64,000 nt of DNA from Anolis sagrei (taxonomy: Eukaryota > Chordata > Lepidosauria > Squamata > Anolidae): assembly GCF_037176765.1 (NCBI RefSeq), contig NC_090026.1, forward strand, positions 127,738,252-127,802,251, in the 5' to 3' direction. Shown in pieces: positions 1 through 12,076 of the stretch; within the stretch, counting starts at the first letter, position 1; every line of letters starts with the position of its first letter. Made by a program: the position numbers and the translations under genes. The notes under the pieces were generated by a model that ran no database searches, was not told the DNA's origin, and saw only the letters and a program-made list of their open reading frames with translations.

Positions 1-3000
1 CTTTTTGCGTTCCCTCTCTAGCGCTCTAAGCTGTTCATAACACTCTTCCAGGTGAATGTGGAGCTCATTGGCCGGCCCGCTGCGACTCTTTGGAGGCCTG
101 TAGTGGTTCAGAGGCGGCGGAAAGGCAAAGTACGGCGCAGCTGTATTATCTCCTCCGCAAATGTCACTGATGAAAGGACTGATGCGTGAGAAATCCTCAC
201 AGCGGAAAAGATCGGCAAGTTCAGACAACGGAAACGGCAGCAGGGAAAAGGCAGCAGGGTTAAATGGCGACGGAAACAGAGGAGGAGGAAACAGAGGAAA
301 ATGAGGCAGGTGTTTATAACCAGATATCAATGGGAAAAGAGGGAGGAAAGAAGGATTGATGTAGTCAGGAAAGATGGCACTGTTCTGTTCCTGATTTCTT
401 CTCAAGACATCAAACTGTGTTCGATCTGGACCCGGGAAGCCCGCATGTTGACTCCAACTGTTTTTATGTCTCCTTTCATTCTGCCCAATTTTCTCATCAT
501 TATTGTTTCGATTCTGCTTCGTGTCATATCTATGGTACTGTGCAGATGCATTTGCAGAATACTGCTGTGATATACAGCTGGAGGAAGCGGTAAGTGGCAT
601 TTTACCAAAGCTTCCCTCTGTATGCAGTGCAGAATCACCCTGGGAGGATCCAAGAGGGTTATGCTGTTTCTGACTTCCAGAGCAACCGGAATATCCTGAA
701 TTGTGGGAAACATCTGTGAAAAACTGCAGTTTCCTGTCCCTTCCTGAGGATAACATTGGCAAATGTGGAGACTCATTTGCAGAAGGCCCACCTGACCGAG
801 GACCTGAAGATAACTGAGAATTAATTTGCATTTGCTTTCCATACATTACACTTGATAAAGTGATTGGATTTTGTGTTTTAGCATCCAGCCAGGTGTAACC
901 ATTGTAAGATGAATCCATATTCTCTGCAGCTGGCTTCAGAGACAGCTGATTATTAGAGTCTTTCCCAGGATGTACAGGGTTCTTACATTCAGTATGGACA
1001 AAATTGGTCCTATTGGAGTGGTTTTGTGGACAAATTTCCTCAAATTTCACATTCACTCCCTCAGGAAAGCTATTCTCCTTATTAAGTGATTGACTGAAGC
1101 TAAAGTGCCTGGAGTCGTGAGCAGCTGAAAAGGCTCTTTTAGCACACAAACCGTTTTCCTTCGCCATTGGGTCCCACATTCTATCCACAGCAGCGTTAGA
1201 CAAATGCTCAAAATACTTGCTTGATCCTCCTGTGACATTTCTCCCAAGCTTGCCTCCAGCAGGATCAGTTTTGGGGGATTCTCTGTAGGTATTGGTGCTA
1301 TCTTTCATTTGAGGCCGAGATGCTGAAGTGCTTCCACCATGATTCTTCTCATAACTGAAGAAAGTGATCCCTCCATTCTTAGAAGTGTTGTCGTCCAAAT
1401 TGGGCATCTTTGAGAGCTCATGGGGAGAAGGCATGAAAGGCTGTGATGGTGGAAACTGGGACTTGATCACATGCAGATCCTCACATTCTTTTTTAAATAG
1501 CCCTACGGAGGAGGCCGTTCCTAGGTTTTCTTCACAAAGCTTCGGAGAACTAGCAGAATTGCAGTTTTCACTTTCCAAACATTTCACGGGAAAAAGCCCC
1601 GAGAAACTCCCGTCGTTTTCAAAGTTGGGTGACCACACTGGGGGAAACAGTCTTGACAGTGAATTCCTGAAATAACAAGAGGTTTCAGAATTAAACATGG
1701 GCTGTCTCTACCGGCTGTCAGGAACTGCAGAAGTTGAAATCCAAAAGACCTGGAGGGCCAAAGTTTACCCATTCCTGCTCTAGCCAGTGCAAAAGCTAGT
1801 TGTGAAACCAAAATTAAGGGGGGGGGGGAATCCATTCTTAGCTGTTTGGGAAACAAAGTAGAGATATAAGTGCCAAGTACTGAGTCTAGGTTCAGCAACA
1901 TTGGATTCACGATAAAGTTCTTCATGCCAAATTCCTGGACCTTTAACTTTGTTTGATTCCTGTTTTAAGCGCCTTCGCTGTTATTTTGCCTTTGAAATCA
2001 AGCCTCCGGTTTTATTGACTTCTTTGGACTATTTCTCTTTGGATTAATTGCTCTTTTTACTTCCTAATCAATTGGATTTACCTTTTACTGTGGATTACTT
2101 TTTATTGCTTTGGCTTGTATTACCTTCAATAAACTGCTTGCTATTTTAACTCAACTAGGTGATGTTTAAAGTCAGAGGGAATCTTGCTTTCGAGTGCAAC
2201 AAGGATAAAATTGATTTTTCTTGATTATAAAAACCCTGGAAAATTGGGGAAACAAAGAAAAGAATTCTCTGTTCTTACACATAGAATCATAGAATCAAAG
2301 AGTTGGAAGAGACCTCAAGGGCCATCCAGTCCAACCCCCTGCCAAGAAGCAGGAATATTGCATTCAAATCACCCCTGACAAATGGCCATCCAGCCTCTGC
2401 TTAAAAGCTTCCAAAGAAGGAGCCTCCACCACACTCCGGGGCAGAGAGTTCCACTGCTGAACGGCTCTCACAGTCAGGAAGTTCTTCCTCATGTTCAGAT
2501 GGAATCTCCTCTCTTGTAGTTTGAAGCCATTGTTCCGCGTCCTAGTCTCCAAGGAAGCAGAAAACAAGCTTGCTCCCTCCTCCCTGTGGCTTCCTCTCAC
2601 ATATTTATACATGGCTATCATATCTCCTCTCAGCCTTCTCTTCTTCAGGCTAAACATGCCCAGTTCCCTAAGCCGCTCCTCATAGGGCTTGTTCTCCAGC
2701 CCCTTGATCATTTTAGTCGCCCTCCTCTGGACACATTCCAGCTTGTCAATATCTCTCTTGAATTGTGGTGCCCAGAATTGGACACAATATTCCAGATGTG
2801 GTCTAACCAAAGCAGAATAGAGGGGTAGCATGACTTCCTTAGATCTAGACACTATGCTCCTATTGATGCAGGCCAAAATCCCATTGGCTTTTTTTGCCGC
2901 CACATCACATTGTTGGCTCATGTTTAACTTGTTGTCCACGAGGACTCCAAGATCTTTTTCACACGTTCTGCTCTCGAGCCAGGCGTCCCCCATACACAGA

Positions 3001-4746
3001 TCTATGCAAAATCAAGCTTAGGCTGCCATCCTATGCATGTTTACAGTAGAAAGTTATTTCAATGATATATACCATGTGTAAGCACTTGGACCTTCCCACA
3101 TATATTATGCTTTGGCTAAGGATGTTAGCTGAGACATATTTTCAATTAAGCTTTACAGTAACTAGTTATATAAATAGTTATCAATTTACCAATCTGTAGC
3201 ATGTTCCTGCTTGTTTGGCTCTTCCAAGATGTTTGCCACTAAACCAAGCACATCAGGGCCGTGGCCAAAATGCGATACATTTTCTTGTGACCTGAAAATA
3301 AAAGTGGGGAAAATATTACAGTCTTAATCAATTCCTTACATGAGTGTGTTATTATGTTGCTTCAGGTTCTGCAACACACTTTCAAATTTTAGGATACAGA
3401 CAGTTGCCAAGTTATGAACAAGATAGATTATGTAGGTTTGTCCTTAAACTGAATTTGTTTGTAAGTTGGAACAGGTACATGTTCAAGTGTAACTCCAACC
3501 AAATATATAAAGGTAAAGGTTTCCCCTTGACATTAAGTCTAGTAATGTCTGACTCTGGAGGTTGGTGCTCATCTCAATTGCTAAGCCGAAGAGCTGGCAT
3601 TGTCCGTAGACACTTCCCAGGTCATGTGGTCAACATGACTACATGGAGTGCTATTACCTTATCGCCAGAGCTGTACCTATTGATCTACTCACTTTTGCAT
3701 GTTTTGAAGTGCTAGGTTGGCAGAAGCTGGGGCTAACAGCGGGAGCTCACTCCGCTCCGCGGATTTGAACCACTGACCTTTTAGTCAGCAAGTTCAGCAG
3801 CTTAACCTGCTGCACCCTCTGGGGAAACCCAATATATATATATATAAAGATACATATATATAATACATATAAGCTTTGGATAGCATGGAGGACTGCCTGT
3901 ATATGGATTAGGATGCATAAAAGAAACAACATAATGGAAACATTTAAAGAAAAGGAATTATGAGGCCAAGATCACTGGAAAGTTTGTTATGCAGCAAAAA
4001 TGTTATAAGCATTGTTTTAACTGCAGTGAAATGATCCAGTTAGCTAAAGCAGCAAGGACATCTGGGAAGAATTTTTTTTCCTACTGTTTATAACAGTGTA
4101 CGCACATGAAAGATGGGTTTTTTAAGTCTCTATTTTTTAATATACTGCTTGTATTACTAGACTTGGGGTGTTAAATGTCACAACCATCATTCCCAATTGG
4201 AGGGAGGAACGTGAGACAGAACAATTTCCCCTCCTTATGTCTTTCTTTACTTTCTGACCGTGTAAGAACTCATGGACTTTTCTTATTTACAATGAACATA
4301 ACAGTCCCAGCAGAACTGCACATCAAAATCAAGTAGGATTGAAAAAAACATTACACCTGCTATGCCAAACAAGCCTATACAGTACCCTTTTTTCAAAATT
4401 AAATAGAATGAAATTTAAAATATGCATAGGAACCACACAAAGTAAAAAAAAAAAAGGACAAGTTGCATTAAGGAACAGGTGCTTGTCATCATCTAAAAAA
4501 CAACAAGGATAAAAGATTCAGCCTGGAGTTAGTTCAGCTGCAGAATTTTCCAGAAAGAGCCACAAGAGGGCAATCCTACCTTTTTCTGATGTGGTCAGGG
4601 AATGAAAGAGTAGAATGGGAATCATCTCCACAGGTTGACCAGCTACCATAGAACTGCGGAGGCCCCATGGCGGAGGGCGTATTTGTTATTCCTCCAAACA
4701 GCAGGGGGCGCAACTGGGCCTCCATTCCATGTTGAGTGCTATTTAC
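1..4746 (-). CDS. MEIOC: MEIOC-family meiotic coiled-coil protein, three core exons, 3' part beyond the left edge
   Basis: MEIOC is a germ-cell protein that works with the RNA helicase YTHDC2 to control transcripts at meiotic entry (family knowledge). Exons seen: 4746-4580 (167 bp, acceptor AG before 4746, donor GTAGGA), 3291-3190 (102 bp, acceptor TTTTCAG, donor GTAAAT) and 1666 to the window edge (555 open codons). Junction phases agree: 4580 ends two bases into a codon, 3291 supplies the third; the same holds for 3190 to 1666. Residues match human MEIOC from memory at [23 protein letters not shown] and, at the left edge, [20 protein letters not shown], the start of the conserved C-terminal coiled-coil domain. 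The middle of the giant exon is Ser/Asn-rich and diverged, as in the family. Linkage to IBA57 and GJC2 suggests a 2R paralogue rather than the 17q21-type MEIOC. The 3' exons and stop are not in the window. Confidence 0.88.
1930..2215 (+). mobile_element. LTR-like 3' segment (fossil), shared with 47.8 kb
   Basis: The segment contains CAATAAACTGCTTGCTATTT and is closely repeated at 47815-47990. An internal poly(A)-type signal followed by a short tail resembles the R-U5 part of an LTR. The family is not identified; it is a broken fragment without coding parts. Confidence 0.3.
2281..2998 (-). mobile_element. CR1 LINE, 3' end of the RT ORF plus tail
   Basis: A 209-codon open frame (2993-2364) encodes the C-terminal CR1 region, with phrases such as [20 protein letters not shown] and [20 protein letters not shown]. 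The element ends on the minus strand in the ATTCTATG-type octamer repeat typical of CR1 3' ends. It is 5'-truncated. The open frame suggests it is among the younger copies here. Confidence 0.93.
3340..3490. mobile_element. Short MITE-like fragment
   Basis: The segment reads as one arm of a foldback nonautonomous DNA element (GTTATGAACAAGATAGATTA near its middle). Only one arm is visible before the SINE begins. Family not assigned. Confidence 0.3.
3494..3836 (-). mobile_element. tRNA-derived SINE (ACA/Sauria-like), nearly full length
   Basis: Read on the minus strand the element starts at about 3836 with a tRNA-like head (B-box-like GGTTCAAATCC near 3765) and ends with AAGGGGAAACCTTTACCTTT. 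The same sequence occurs at 40648-40982 in plus orientation and as partial copies at 48136-48283 and 62388-62540. Confidence 0.8.
3840..4579. other. MEIOC-like intron, unique AT-rich sequence
   Basis: After a short TA repeat (3831-3855) this stretch shows no open frame of note, no recognised repeat and no additional splice pair that fits the gene model. Confidence 0.5.
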
Positions 4747-6500
4747 CTGAGTTGCAATTAAATAGAGAGCAGTTTTTAAAATTAAACAACTTTACAAATC
4801 AAACAACTCAACAAACATTGCCACTAATGATGAAAAAGCAAATAGTTTTGTCTGTGCATCAAAAGGTTTTTTTTTTTAAAAAAAGCTATAAAGTTTTATA
4901 AAACTATATAAAATATGTATAAAATAGTTATAAATGATCTGCATATGAGGATTTCTATAGTTAATGGGGGATTACTGCAAAAAAAATCTTCTAGCATGCT
5001 GTTCTTGCAGGCACAGGTATTTGAACACTGGGATTTTGTGGTATTTTATTTGATATTAGAAAGATCAACTACTAAATTGTCATCTTTAGTAAAATTGTAT
5101 GATGCCTCATAACACAAGATACAAGTGTGTCTGATTAGGTTTATTATGTTTTATTCAATTACTTATTTTTGGCTAGTTATCAAAAGTTTTTACTGACATT
5201 GTTTTATGTATTGTCTCAATTTGGTTTGTTTTTTTGTTTCATTGTTTGTTTATTTATTTAAAGCATTTACTGTATATACTCAAGTATAAGCCTAGTTTTT
5301 CAGTCCTTTTTTAGGCTGAGAAAGTCTCCCCCGGCTTATACTCGAGTCAATGTTACTTATTATCTTACTTTGTTATTGTTATTATTATTACATTTATTAT
5401 TTTATTGTTGTTATTATTACATTTATTATTTTACTCTATTATTATTATTATTATTATTATTTTACTCTATTTATTATTATTGGAGGACATGTAAGCATAT
5501 TTACATTGAAGAAGGTTAGAATAATGGTTTAATCAGAGTTGGACAGTCTTATCCTGAATTAGAGTTTTATGTAAATATTCAAAAACATTTAACCTACTGA
5601 TGCCTAAATTAATATAATTTTATTGGTATCTATTTTATTTTGAAATTTGCTACTAGCTGCTGCATTTCCCACCCTTGGCTTATATTCGAGTCAATCCATT
5701 TTCCCAGTTTTTTATGGTAAAATTAGGTGCCTTTGGGTTGGCTTATACTCGAGTATATATGGTATATCCCATCCTTCTCACCCCTGATGAGTGACCCAGG
5801 GTGGCTATTAAGGCACTGAATTTTTGCCACTTTTGTTTGGAAACTTCCCTGAGTCCCCTAAGGGAGATAGGGTGGGTTATAAATAAAGATAATGATGATG
5901 ATTCATTACAAGAATACATATATTGAGCATCTGCAATGATAGCCGTCTTGTCTTTACTTAACCATGTATACAAGTCATGGTACATTTCTTACTTCCTACT
6001 TTTGAAAAAAATGGAGAAGTTCTAAAGAAAACTTAAAACACATCCATGTTCTAGCAGATAAGGTTACTGTACATGCTTCACAATGAACTCCCAGTTATTA
6101 AAAATGTACATATTTTCCATATACTTAACAGAGTCGAAAACCACAATGGCATATGATGAATTGAAATTTATATATGAACTTTGCACATTTTCTCTCACTC
6201 AAGGAGAACATCAACAACTATAATGTTTAGGACATACATTTGATTTTTCTGAGCAAGGATCAAGTTAATTCCCCTAAACCTACCAGCTGTTAGGAATTGT
6301 GGGAGTTGAAGTCCAAAATATCTGGAGGACCAGACTTTGGGTATCACTGCCACATCACATGCTTTTGCATACCAAAGATTACATTCTGGGGGGGGGGGGG
6401 GAGGAGGATTTCCTATTTTCAAGTAGCCCTGTCTAAACCAATAGACATGGAAATATCTGTTTTATATAATTACAAAGTGAATTCCCTCCCAAGGACTCAC
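4747..6500. other. MEIOC-like intron with a foldback element and ATT repeats
   Basis: 4747-5265 is AT-rich and unremarkable. 5268-5763 is bounded by inverted ends (see separate entry). 5770-6290 is unique apart from a short L2/CR1-like tail (5770-5900). 6290-6345 is one arm of the hAT-type foldback family, and 6389-6401 is a G run. Confidence 0.5.
5268..5763. mobile_element. Nonautonomous DNA transposon with inverted ends
   Basis: The left end reads TACTGTATATACTCAAGTAT and the right end is its near reverse complement (ACTCGAGTATATATGGTA). The interior repeats the GGCTTATACTCGAGT phrase and has expanded ATT trinucleotides (5370-5480). The TA-rich ends suggest a Tc1/mariner-like MITE. Confidence 0.6.
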
Positions 6501-6626
6501 CTGTGGCTCATAATGACCAAATGCGTCATTCTGCTTCACCATGTCCCCACTTTCTGCATGCAAACTTTTGTTTCCAAAGTGAGCATTTCCAAACAAACAG
6601 AGATTGGGAGTCATAACAGGTTTCAC
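6501..6626 (-). CDS. MEIOC: Probable upstream coding exon of the MEIOC-like gene
   Basis: A 126-bp open segment (42 codons) is bounded on the minus strand by a good acceptor (GTACACAG before 6626) and an ideal donor (GTGAGT after 6501). It is phase 0 at both ends, which fits the phase-0 start of the exon at 4746, the next one downstream. The translation begins VKPVMTPNLCLFGN and ends DAFGHYEPQ. I do not see clear similarity to remembered human MEIOC, whose N-terminus is poorly conserved. The case rests on splice sites, phase and position. It could be a chance open segment. Confidence 0.55.
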
Positions 6627-6857
6627 CTGTGTACAGATAAACGGTTGCAAAACAGTGAAACTATTCCTGAGGACAAATTCAGTAGCATGCAGAGCAATAT
6701 GCTCAAGAAAAAAGAACTACAAGAGTAGTTTAAACAATCCAGTTTAGTATTATATATGAAATAGAAAAACTATGTTCAGCAAACTCAGTATTACCTTCTT
6801 TCTCCTGGGATTAAATTCCCTTTGTATGGATATTTTTCCTATTACAAACTGGACCAC

Positions 6858-7190
6858 AAGAATCATAGAGTGGGAAGAGACCTCATGGGCCATCCAGTCC
6901 AACACCCTGCCAAGAAGCAGGAAAATTGTATTCAAAACATCCCCGACAGATGGCCATCCAGCCTCTGTTTAACAGCCTCCAAAGGAGCCTTCACTACGCT
7001 CCAGGGCAGAGAGTTCCACTGCTGAACAGCTCTCAGAGTCAGGAAGTTCTTCTTAATGTTCAGATGGAATCTCCTTTCTTGTAGTTTGAGGCCACTGTTC
7101 CATGTCTTAGTCTCCAGGGCAGCAGAAAACAAGCTTTGCCCCCTCTTCCCTGTGACTTCCTCTCACACACCTCTCACATACTTATACATG
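6858..7190 (-). mobile_element. CR1 LINE 3' fragment, 5'-truncated
   Basis: CR1 C-terminal coding and tail sequence on the minus strand, closely similar to 2281-2650, with [16 protein letters not shown] visible. It stops at about 7190 and is followed by the I-like LINE. Confidence 0.85.
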
Positions 7191-7254
7191 AGTTTTATTA
7201 AAGTATTTTCGATCTCTCCGCTGAACAATATACCTCTATTGATGTAGAAACAAA

Positions 7255-8170
7255 GCATTTGGCATCATCATTGGCACCCAAATACCTGGGAGTCACTCTG
7301 TACCGTGCTCTTACCTACAAGAAGCACTGCCTGAACATCAAGCAAAAAGTGGGTGCTAGAAACAATATGATACGAAAGCTAACTGGCACAACCTGGGGAT
7401 CACAACCAGATACAGTGAAGACATCTACCCTTGCACTATGCTACTCTGCTGCTGAGTATGCATGCCCAGTGTGGAACACATCTCACCACACTAAAACAGT
7501 GGATGTGACTCTTAATGAGACATGTCGCATTATCATGGGGTGTCTGCACCCTACACCACTAGAGAAATTACACTGTCTAGCCGGTATTGCACCACCTGAC
7601 ATCCGCCGGGAAGTAGCAGCCAATAGTGAAAGGACCAAGGCCGATACATCTCCAGCTCATCCCGTTTGGGTATCAGCCAGCACGTCAACGACTTAAATCA
7701 AGAAATAGTTTTCTAAGATTTACAGACACACTCACTGCAACACCTCAGCAAGCAAGAGTCCAAAATTGGCAGGCTCAAACCCAGAACCTCAATCAATGGC
7801 TGATACCCAATGAGAGACTCCCCCCTGGGCACACAGAAGACTGGGCCACTTGGAAGGCGCTGAACAGACTGTGCTCTAGCACCACGAGATGCAGAGCCAA
7901 CCTTAGGAAATGGGGCTACAAAGTGGAATCCACAACATGCGAGTGTGGAGAAGAGCAAACCACTGACCACCTGCTGCAATGCAACCTGAGCACATGCACA
8001 ATGGAGGACCTTCTTGCAGCAACACCAGAGGCACTCGAAGTGGCCAGCTACTGGTCAAAGGACATTTAAACAACTACCAAGGTTGCAAACTCTGTTTTGT
8101 CTGCTTGTTAAAAATTTGTTAAAAATGTAATACAATTGTCTGGTTGATACTGACACAATAAATAAATCAT
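7255..8170 (+). mobile_element. I/Vingi-like LINE, 3' third
   Basis: The reading frame encodes post-RT sequence (YLGVTLYRALTYKKHCLNIK and later CECGEEQTTDHLLQCNL), crossing from one frame to another near 7680, so at least one frame change has occurred. The 3' end is short and AATAAATAA-rich. The clade is jockey/I/Vingi-type by general appearance; I cannot fix it more closely. Related copies lie at 25075-26530, 48975-49090 and 53330-54632. Confidence 0.75.
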
Positions 8171-8905
8171 CATTATTGTCTCAAAAGGAACTCCCTTTAA
8201 AAAAAAAAAAACTGTCTGATTTCAGATTTACTAATGTAAACCCAAGAGAACTAGCCTGGTAGAATGGTTTACATGTAGAACTAAGGTTTCTGAAAGGATG
8301 GGTTCAGCCTTGTAAATCTGTTTGGTGACTCAGAAAAGGTAATACTTTTTCAGCCTTATAGGAAGGCAACAACAAAGTTATTTCCCTTACCTCATTTAGC
8401 TTCTGTTGCCATTTATACTTATTTTATACACATAATAAAGAAGGATAAACATATACTACCTCTTCTTTAGTTTGCTTGACAAACTGCATCACTTTTCAGA
8501 TACTCATATGCACACTCGCTCATGAACAATATAGCAGAACCAGCAATTTCTGGATCTCAGCTGTGGCAAATTCAGCCATCGTCAGTATTTTGGAGCTGAT
8601 ACCTTACAGATTGCAGCTGAGACCCATAGGCTACGAACTCACACATTACTCTGGTCATACAAGGACAACAGTAAAACCCTGCTCAGAAGAGTTAAACTAA
8701 CGTATATTGCCTCTTGTTGACTCCAGACTAAGCCATGACTGGCAAATAGGTGTCAATAGATTATTCCCAAGAAAAAATGACAATTTTGGAAAGGCTGGGG
8801 AGAAGTTTTTGGGTCCAGGGCTAAATTAAGATATTTAAACAGTGTGTGTACTCAACAAACTATTTCTTTTTAGTATGGTTTACCAAATAAAAATCAAGCA
8901 TGCTA

Positions 8906-8937
<32 letters not shown>

Positions 8938-9215
8938 TGACACAAAACCACAGTATGTCACAGCAAACAAGATCTATATGCTGGATTTCGTATCACAAAA
9001 TCACAAGTCGAACACTTCCCAAACATCTAGGACTGTGTGGTGTATTGTTGAATGATGCGTACAGAGCCAAGTAAGGTGGCCTTTTGCAATTATTATTACT
9101 ATTATTATTATTATTATTATTAGCAACAGCAGCACAGCAGCAGCTGCTGCTTTGCCTCTCAATCAGGACATAACAGGATATACAAACATACATATAACAG
9201 AAACATACAAATATA
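8171..9215. other. Intron, mostly unique, with ATT microsatellites
   Basis: 8171-8900 shows no repeat match and no exon with phase-compatible borders; a donor-like GTAAGG near 8608 (minus strand) has no convincing acceptor partner. ATT runs occur at 8905-8936 and 9090-9122. Confidence 0.45.
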
Positions 9216-9786
9216 TCTATATAAATAAAAATGTAATGTTGGTTTGTGGGATTAACAGAACTCAAAAACCACTGGACGAATTGACACTAAATTTGGACAC
9301 AAGACACCTAACAACCCAATGTATGTCCTTCGCTCAAAAAAATTTGATTTTGTCATTTGGGAGTTGTAGCTGCTGAGATTTATAGTTCATCTACAATTAA
9401 AGAGCATTCTGAACCCCACCAACAATGGAATTGAACCAAACTTGGCACACAGTTCTCCCATGACCAACACCAAATACTGGAAGGGTTTGGTGGGCAGTGT
9501 CCTTTGGTTTTGGAGTTGTAGTTCACCTATATCCAGAGATCATTGTGCACTCTAACAATGATGGATCTGGACCAAGCTCTACACAAATATTCAATATGCC
9601 CAAATGTGAACACCGGTGGAGTTTGGGGAAAATAGAATCCTGACATTTGGGGGTTGTAGTTGCTGAGATTTATAGTTCACCTACAATCACAGAGCATTCT
9701 GAACCCCACCAACGATAGAATTGGGCCAAACCTTCCACACAGAACCCCCATGTGGGCCACAGCAACGCGTGGCAGGGGATGGCTAA
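9216..9786 (+). mobile_element. Nonautonomous Helitron
   Basis: It starts TCTATATAAATAAAAATG and ends with a hairpin (GCCAC...GTGGC) followed by CTAA, inserted next to T. These are Helitron terminal hallmarks. The interior carries the repeated module with ACTCAAAAACCACTGGACGA and the GGAGTTGTAG phrase. No Rep/helicase coding is present. Confidence 0.8.
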
Positions 9787-11190
9787 TCAAATAATATAAA
9801 TATAGCAATAAATAAAAACAACAACAGTATTTCTAAATACATTTAAGAAATTTTCCAGAAAATATCCGCCATTGCTCAGGTTGAAGGCTGCTTCAGCATC
9901 TCTCGCTAACCCAACCGTTTATATCTACCTTCTTATGTTTTCTGCATTTAAGACTTTTTTAAAAGTCCACCAAACTCTAGAAGAAAACATTTTTTTAAAA
10001 AACCTACTCGGATGGCCAATTTAAACAGTCTTGAGTGCAATTCAAAGAATGATTGCTTACATTTTACACTCCCCTTCCCCAATCTGAACACGGGAAGAAA
10101 TTGTCAAAATGGTTCTGAAATCCCCAAACAAACCTGCTCTAGAGTTACACTAGGTGCTTCCTGCATGTGTGGGCCATCAAGAATGCAAGCTTCTAAGGGA
10201 GAAAGGAGGAGCTATATGTAAATGCATTCTGCGTGGCTCTTAACTCCAATGTCAAAACCTAGGCTAGTCAAAAATGTGTTCAGCCGCCCCCAACTCCGCT
10301 GCTATGGGACACTTGGGCATGACAACTCTTCCGTTACTACTTGCATACAGAAGCTGTTGCCAGGTTATTGTAGTGCCTCTTTCTCCATGCACCAGAGAAA
10401 CGGGATAAACAAATAAGCAAGGGGAACACAGCCATGACTCTATCTAGATACTTAGAAGAATATTATCTATTCTTTGCACAGTTTCCAAGCAACAACCGTT
10501 GATCTACACACAACAGGCGCAAAGCCTGGTGTTACTTTACCTCCAGAAAATATTCTCCATGCGTACGATTCCTAATGAAACAGATCTGGAATGATAAGCT
10601 TTCTTCTTCATACCCTTCAATTATTTTGAAACTGCAGGCTGCATTTTCCAATTTGAAAAACATTGCGCTTATTACATTTTGGCCCTCACTTTCACAGCCC
10701 TGCCTGATGTCACTAGAATATCAGTATGTAAAAGGATTATGGGAATTGTAGTCTGCTTTACAAAGCAAAACATAAACAAAACCAAAAAAATTCCATTGCA
10801 CATCCTGGCCTAACTGGGCCAATATGAGAGGGAAAAGACATTACACAAGCATGTAAAACTTCACTAGATTCTTCGCCATTGTGATCTCCCCAAACTGTGG
10901 AAAAAGCCAGTTGTTCAGATCTAGTTACTTTCAAATAGTGCATTCCTAATCCTCCTGACCTTGCCAAGAGCTCCTATTTAAACATGAATGTATGTGTCAT
11001 GTAATAGGAAATTTCTCACTGTCATCTAAAACAAAACGCACAACCTCAACCCTCACTTTCAGAAGGGAATGAGATAAGCTTAATTAACTTAATCTTCAGT
11101 TTTATACTGCAAGAGGAGGGTTTGTGTTCAAACCCAATTTTTCCTTTGCACAGATCTATAGACTAATGCTCATTTTCTCACCTCTCAACA
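9787..11190. other. Intron, mostly unique
   Basis: Apart from the candidate exon at 10541-10663 this stretch matches no repeat family in the window. No tRNA or further gene was recognised. Confidence 0.45.
10541..10663 (-). CDS. Candidate 5' coding exon of the MEIOC-like gene
   Basis: On the minus strand an open reading frame starts at ATG 10663 and runs 41 codons to a donor (GAG then GTAAAG) at 10541. It ends in phase 0 and so could splice to 6626. The translation begins MFFKLENAACSFKIIEGY and ends RNRTHGEYFLE; it looks like compact protein rather than repeat, but I do not recognise it. Upstream the frame stays open to about 10708, and an internal acceptor (GGCAG before 10699, also phase 0, with a TACTGAT branch-like motif) would make a 159-bp exon beginning GCESEGQ. 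No transposon match was seen here. Function unknown. Confidence 0.4.
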
Positions 11191-11194
11191 AAAG

Positions 11195-11478
11195 TTTGCT
11201 CCAGGCACTGTCAGGCCATCTAATGCTAATCAAGGTGGTCAGTTGAAACATTCACACCTAGCTCCAACAGACAAGAGTCCTTTGTCTCACCCTGGTCATT
11301 CCACAGATATATAAACCCTTTTTCCTAGTTCCACCAGATCTCACTACCTCTGAGGATGCTTAACATAGATGCAGGCGAAACGTCAGGAGAGAATGCCTCT
11401 AGACCATGGCCATATAGCCCGAAAAAACCTACAACAACCCAGTGATTCCAGCCATGAAAGCCTTCGACAATACAATGC
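11195..11478 (+). mobile_element. Penelope-like element 3' fragment
   Basis: It carries the family phrase GACCATGGCCATATAGCCCG and ends GAAAGCCTTCGACAATAC, as in the copy at 49845-50175, which is joined to GIY-YIG-type coding sequence. Broken, noncoding. Confidence 0.7.
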
Positions 11479-11797
11479 TCATTTTACCCCATCCCAACCC
11501 CAAATCTAACTGTAACCCTTTTACCTTATGTATTATATTTGTTATATTATATCATATAGCACACAATAGATATTTCATTATATCTTAGTTAATATATTAT
11601 GTAGTGTATGATACATTATATTATATAATAGTTTATATATAATCACAAGAAAATAACAAAAATATAAAATGCAATTACAATCTAATATATAAATGAATAA
11701 AAATATTTATATTTAAAATAATAGGATAGAATTAAATTAAAATAATTACTTTACATTAATTTGTTATATTATGATATAGTATATGATATATATTATA

Positions 11798-12076
11798 CTA
11801 GCCGTCCCCTACTGCTGTGACCCAGTTTGCGTATAAGTGTTTTGTGTGTATATATATTTGTGTATATGTGTATTTGTGGTTTTGCACATGCATTGTAATG
11901 TATTTTTTATTTTTCAGCTTTTTAAGTCTCTTCTGCTGTGTTTTTCTGTATTTTATGAGTGATGGTCACTTGTTGGCCTGATTGGTGTCTTGTGTCCAAA
12001 TTTGGCGGCAATTAGTCCAGTGGTTTTTGAGTTATGTTAATCCTACAAACAAACATTACATTTTTATTTAAATAGA
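11798..12076 (-). mobile_element. Short internally deleted Helitron
   Basis: On the minus strand it begins TCTATTTAAATAAAAATG (12076) and ends CTAG (11798-11801), with a degraded terminal hairpin. The large internal module is missing. Confidence 0.7.

Larger units (their letters stand above)
1667..3189. other. MEIOC-like intron between the giant exon and the NILEE exon
   Basis: The acceptor side (1667-1700) is unique. It then contains a short hAT-type fragment (about 1705-1785, sharing the phrase for 'lack of association' of foldback elements at 32.2 kb), an LTR-like tail (1930-2215) and a large CR1 piece (2281-2998). The rest, 3000-3189, shows nothing recognisable. Confidence 0.6.

Noticed and set aside
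402-842. 146-codon minus-strand frame at the left end
   Set aside because: It is out of frame with the 555-codon MEIOC-like exon that covers the same bases.
5350-5532. Membrane-like 60-codon frame
   Set aside because: It is an ATT microsatellite translated as Tyr/Ile/Leu repeats.
8460-8665. Additional MEIOC-like exon
   Set aside because: A donor-like GTAAGG exists, but there is no acceptor giving a phase-compatible open exon and no similarity.
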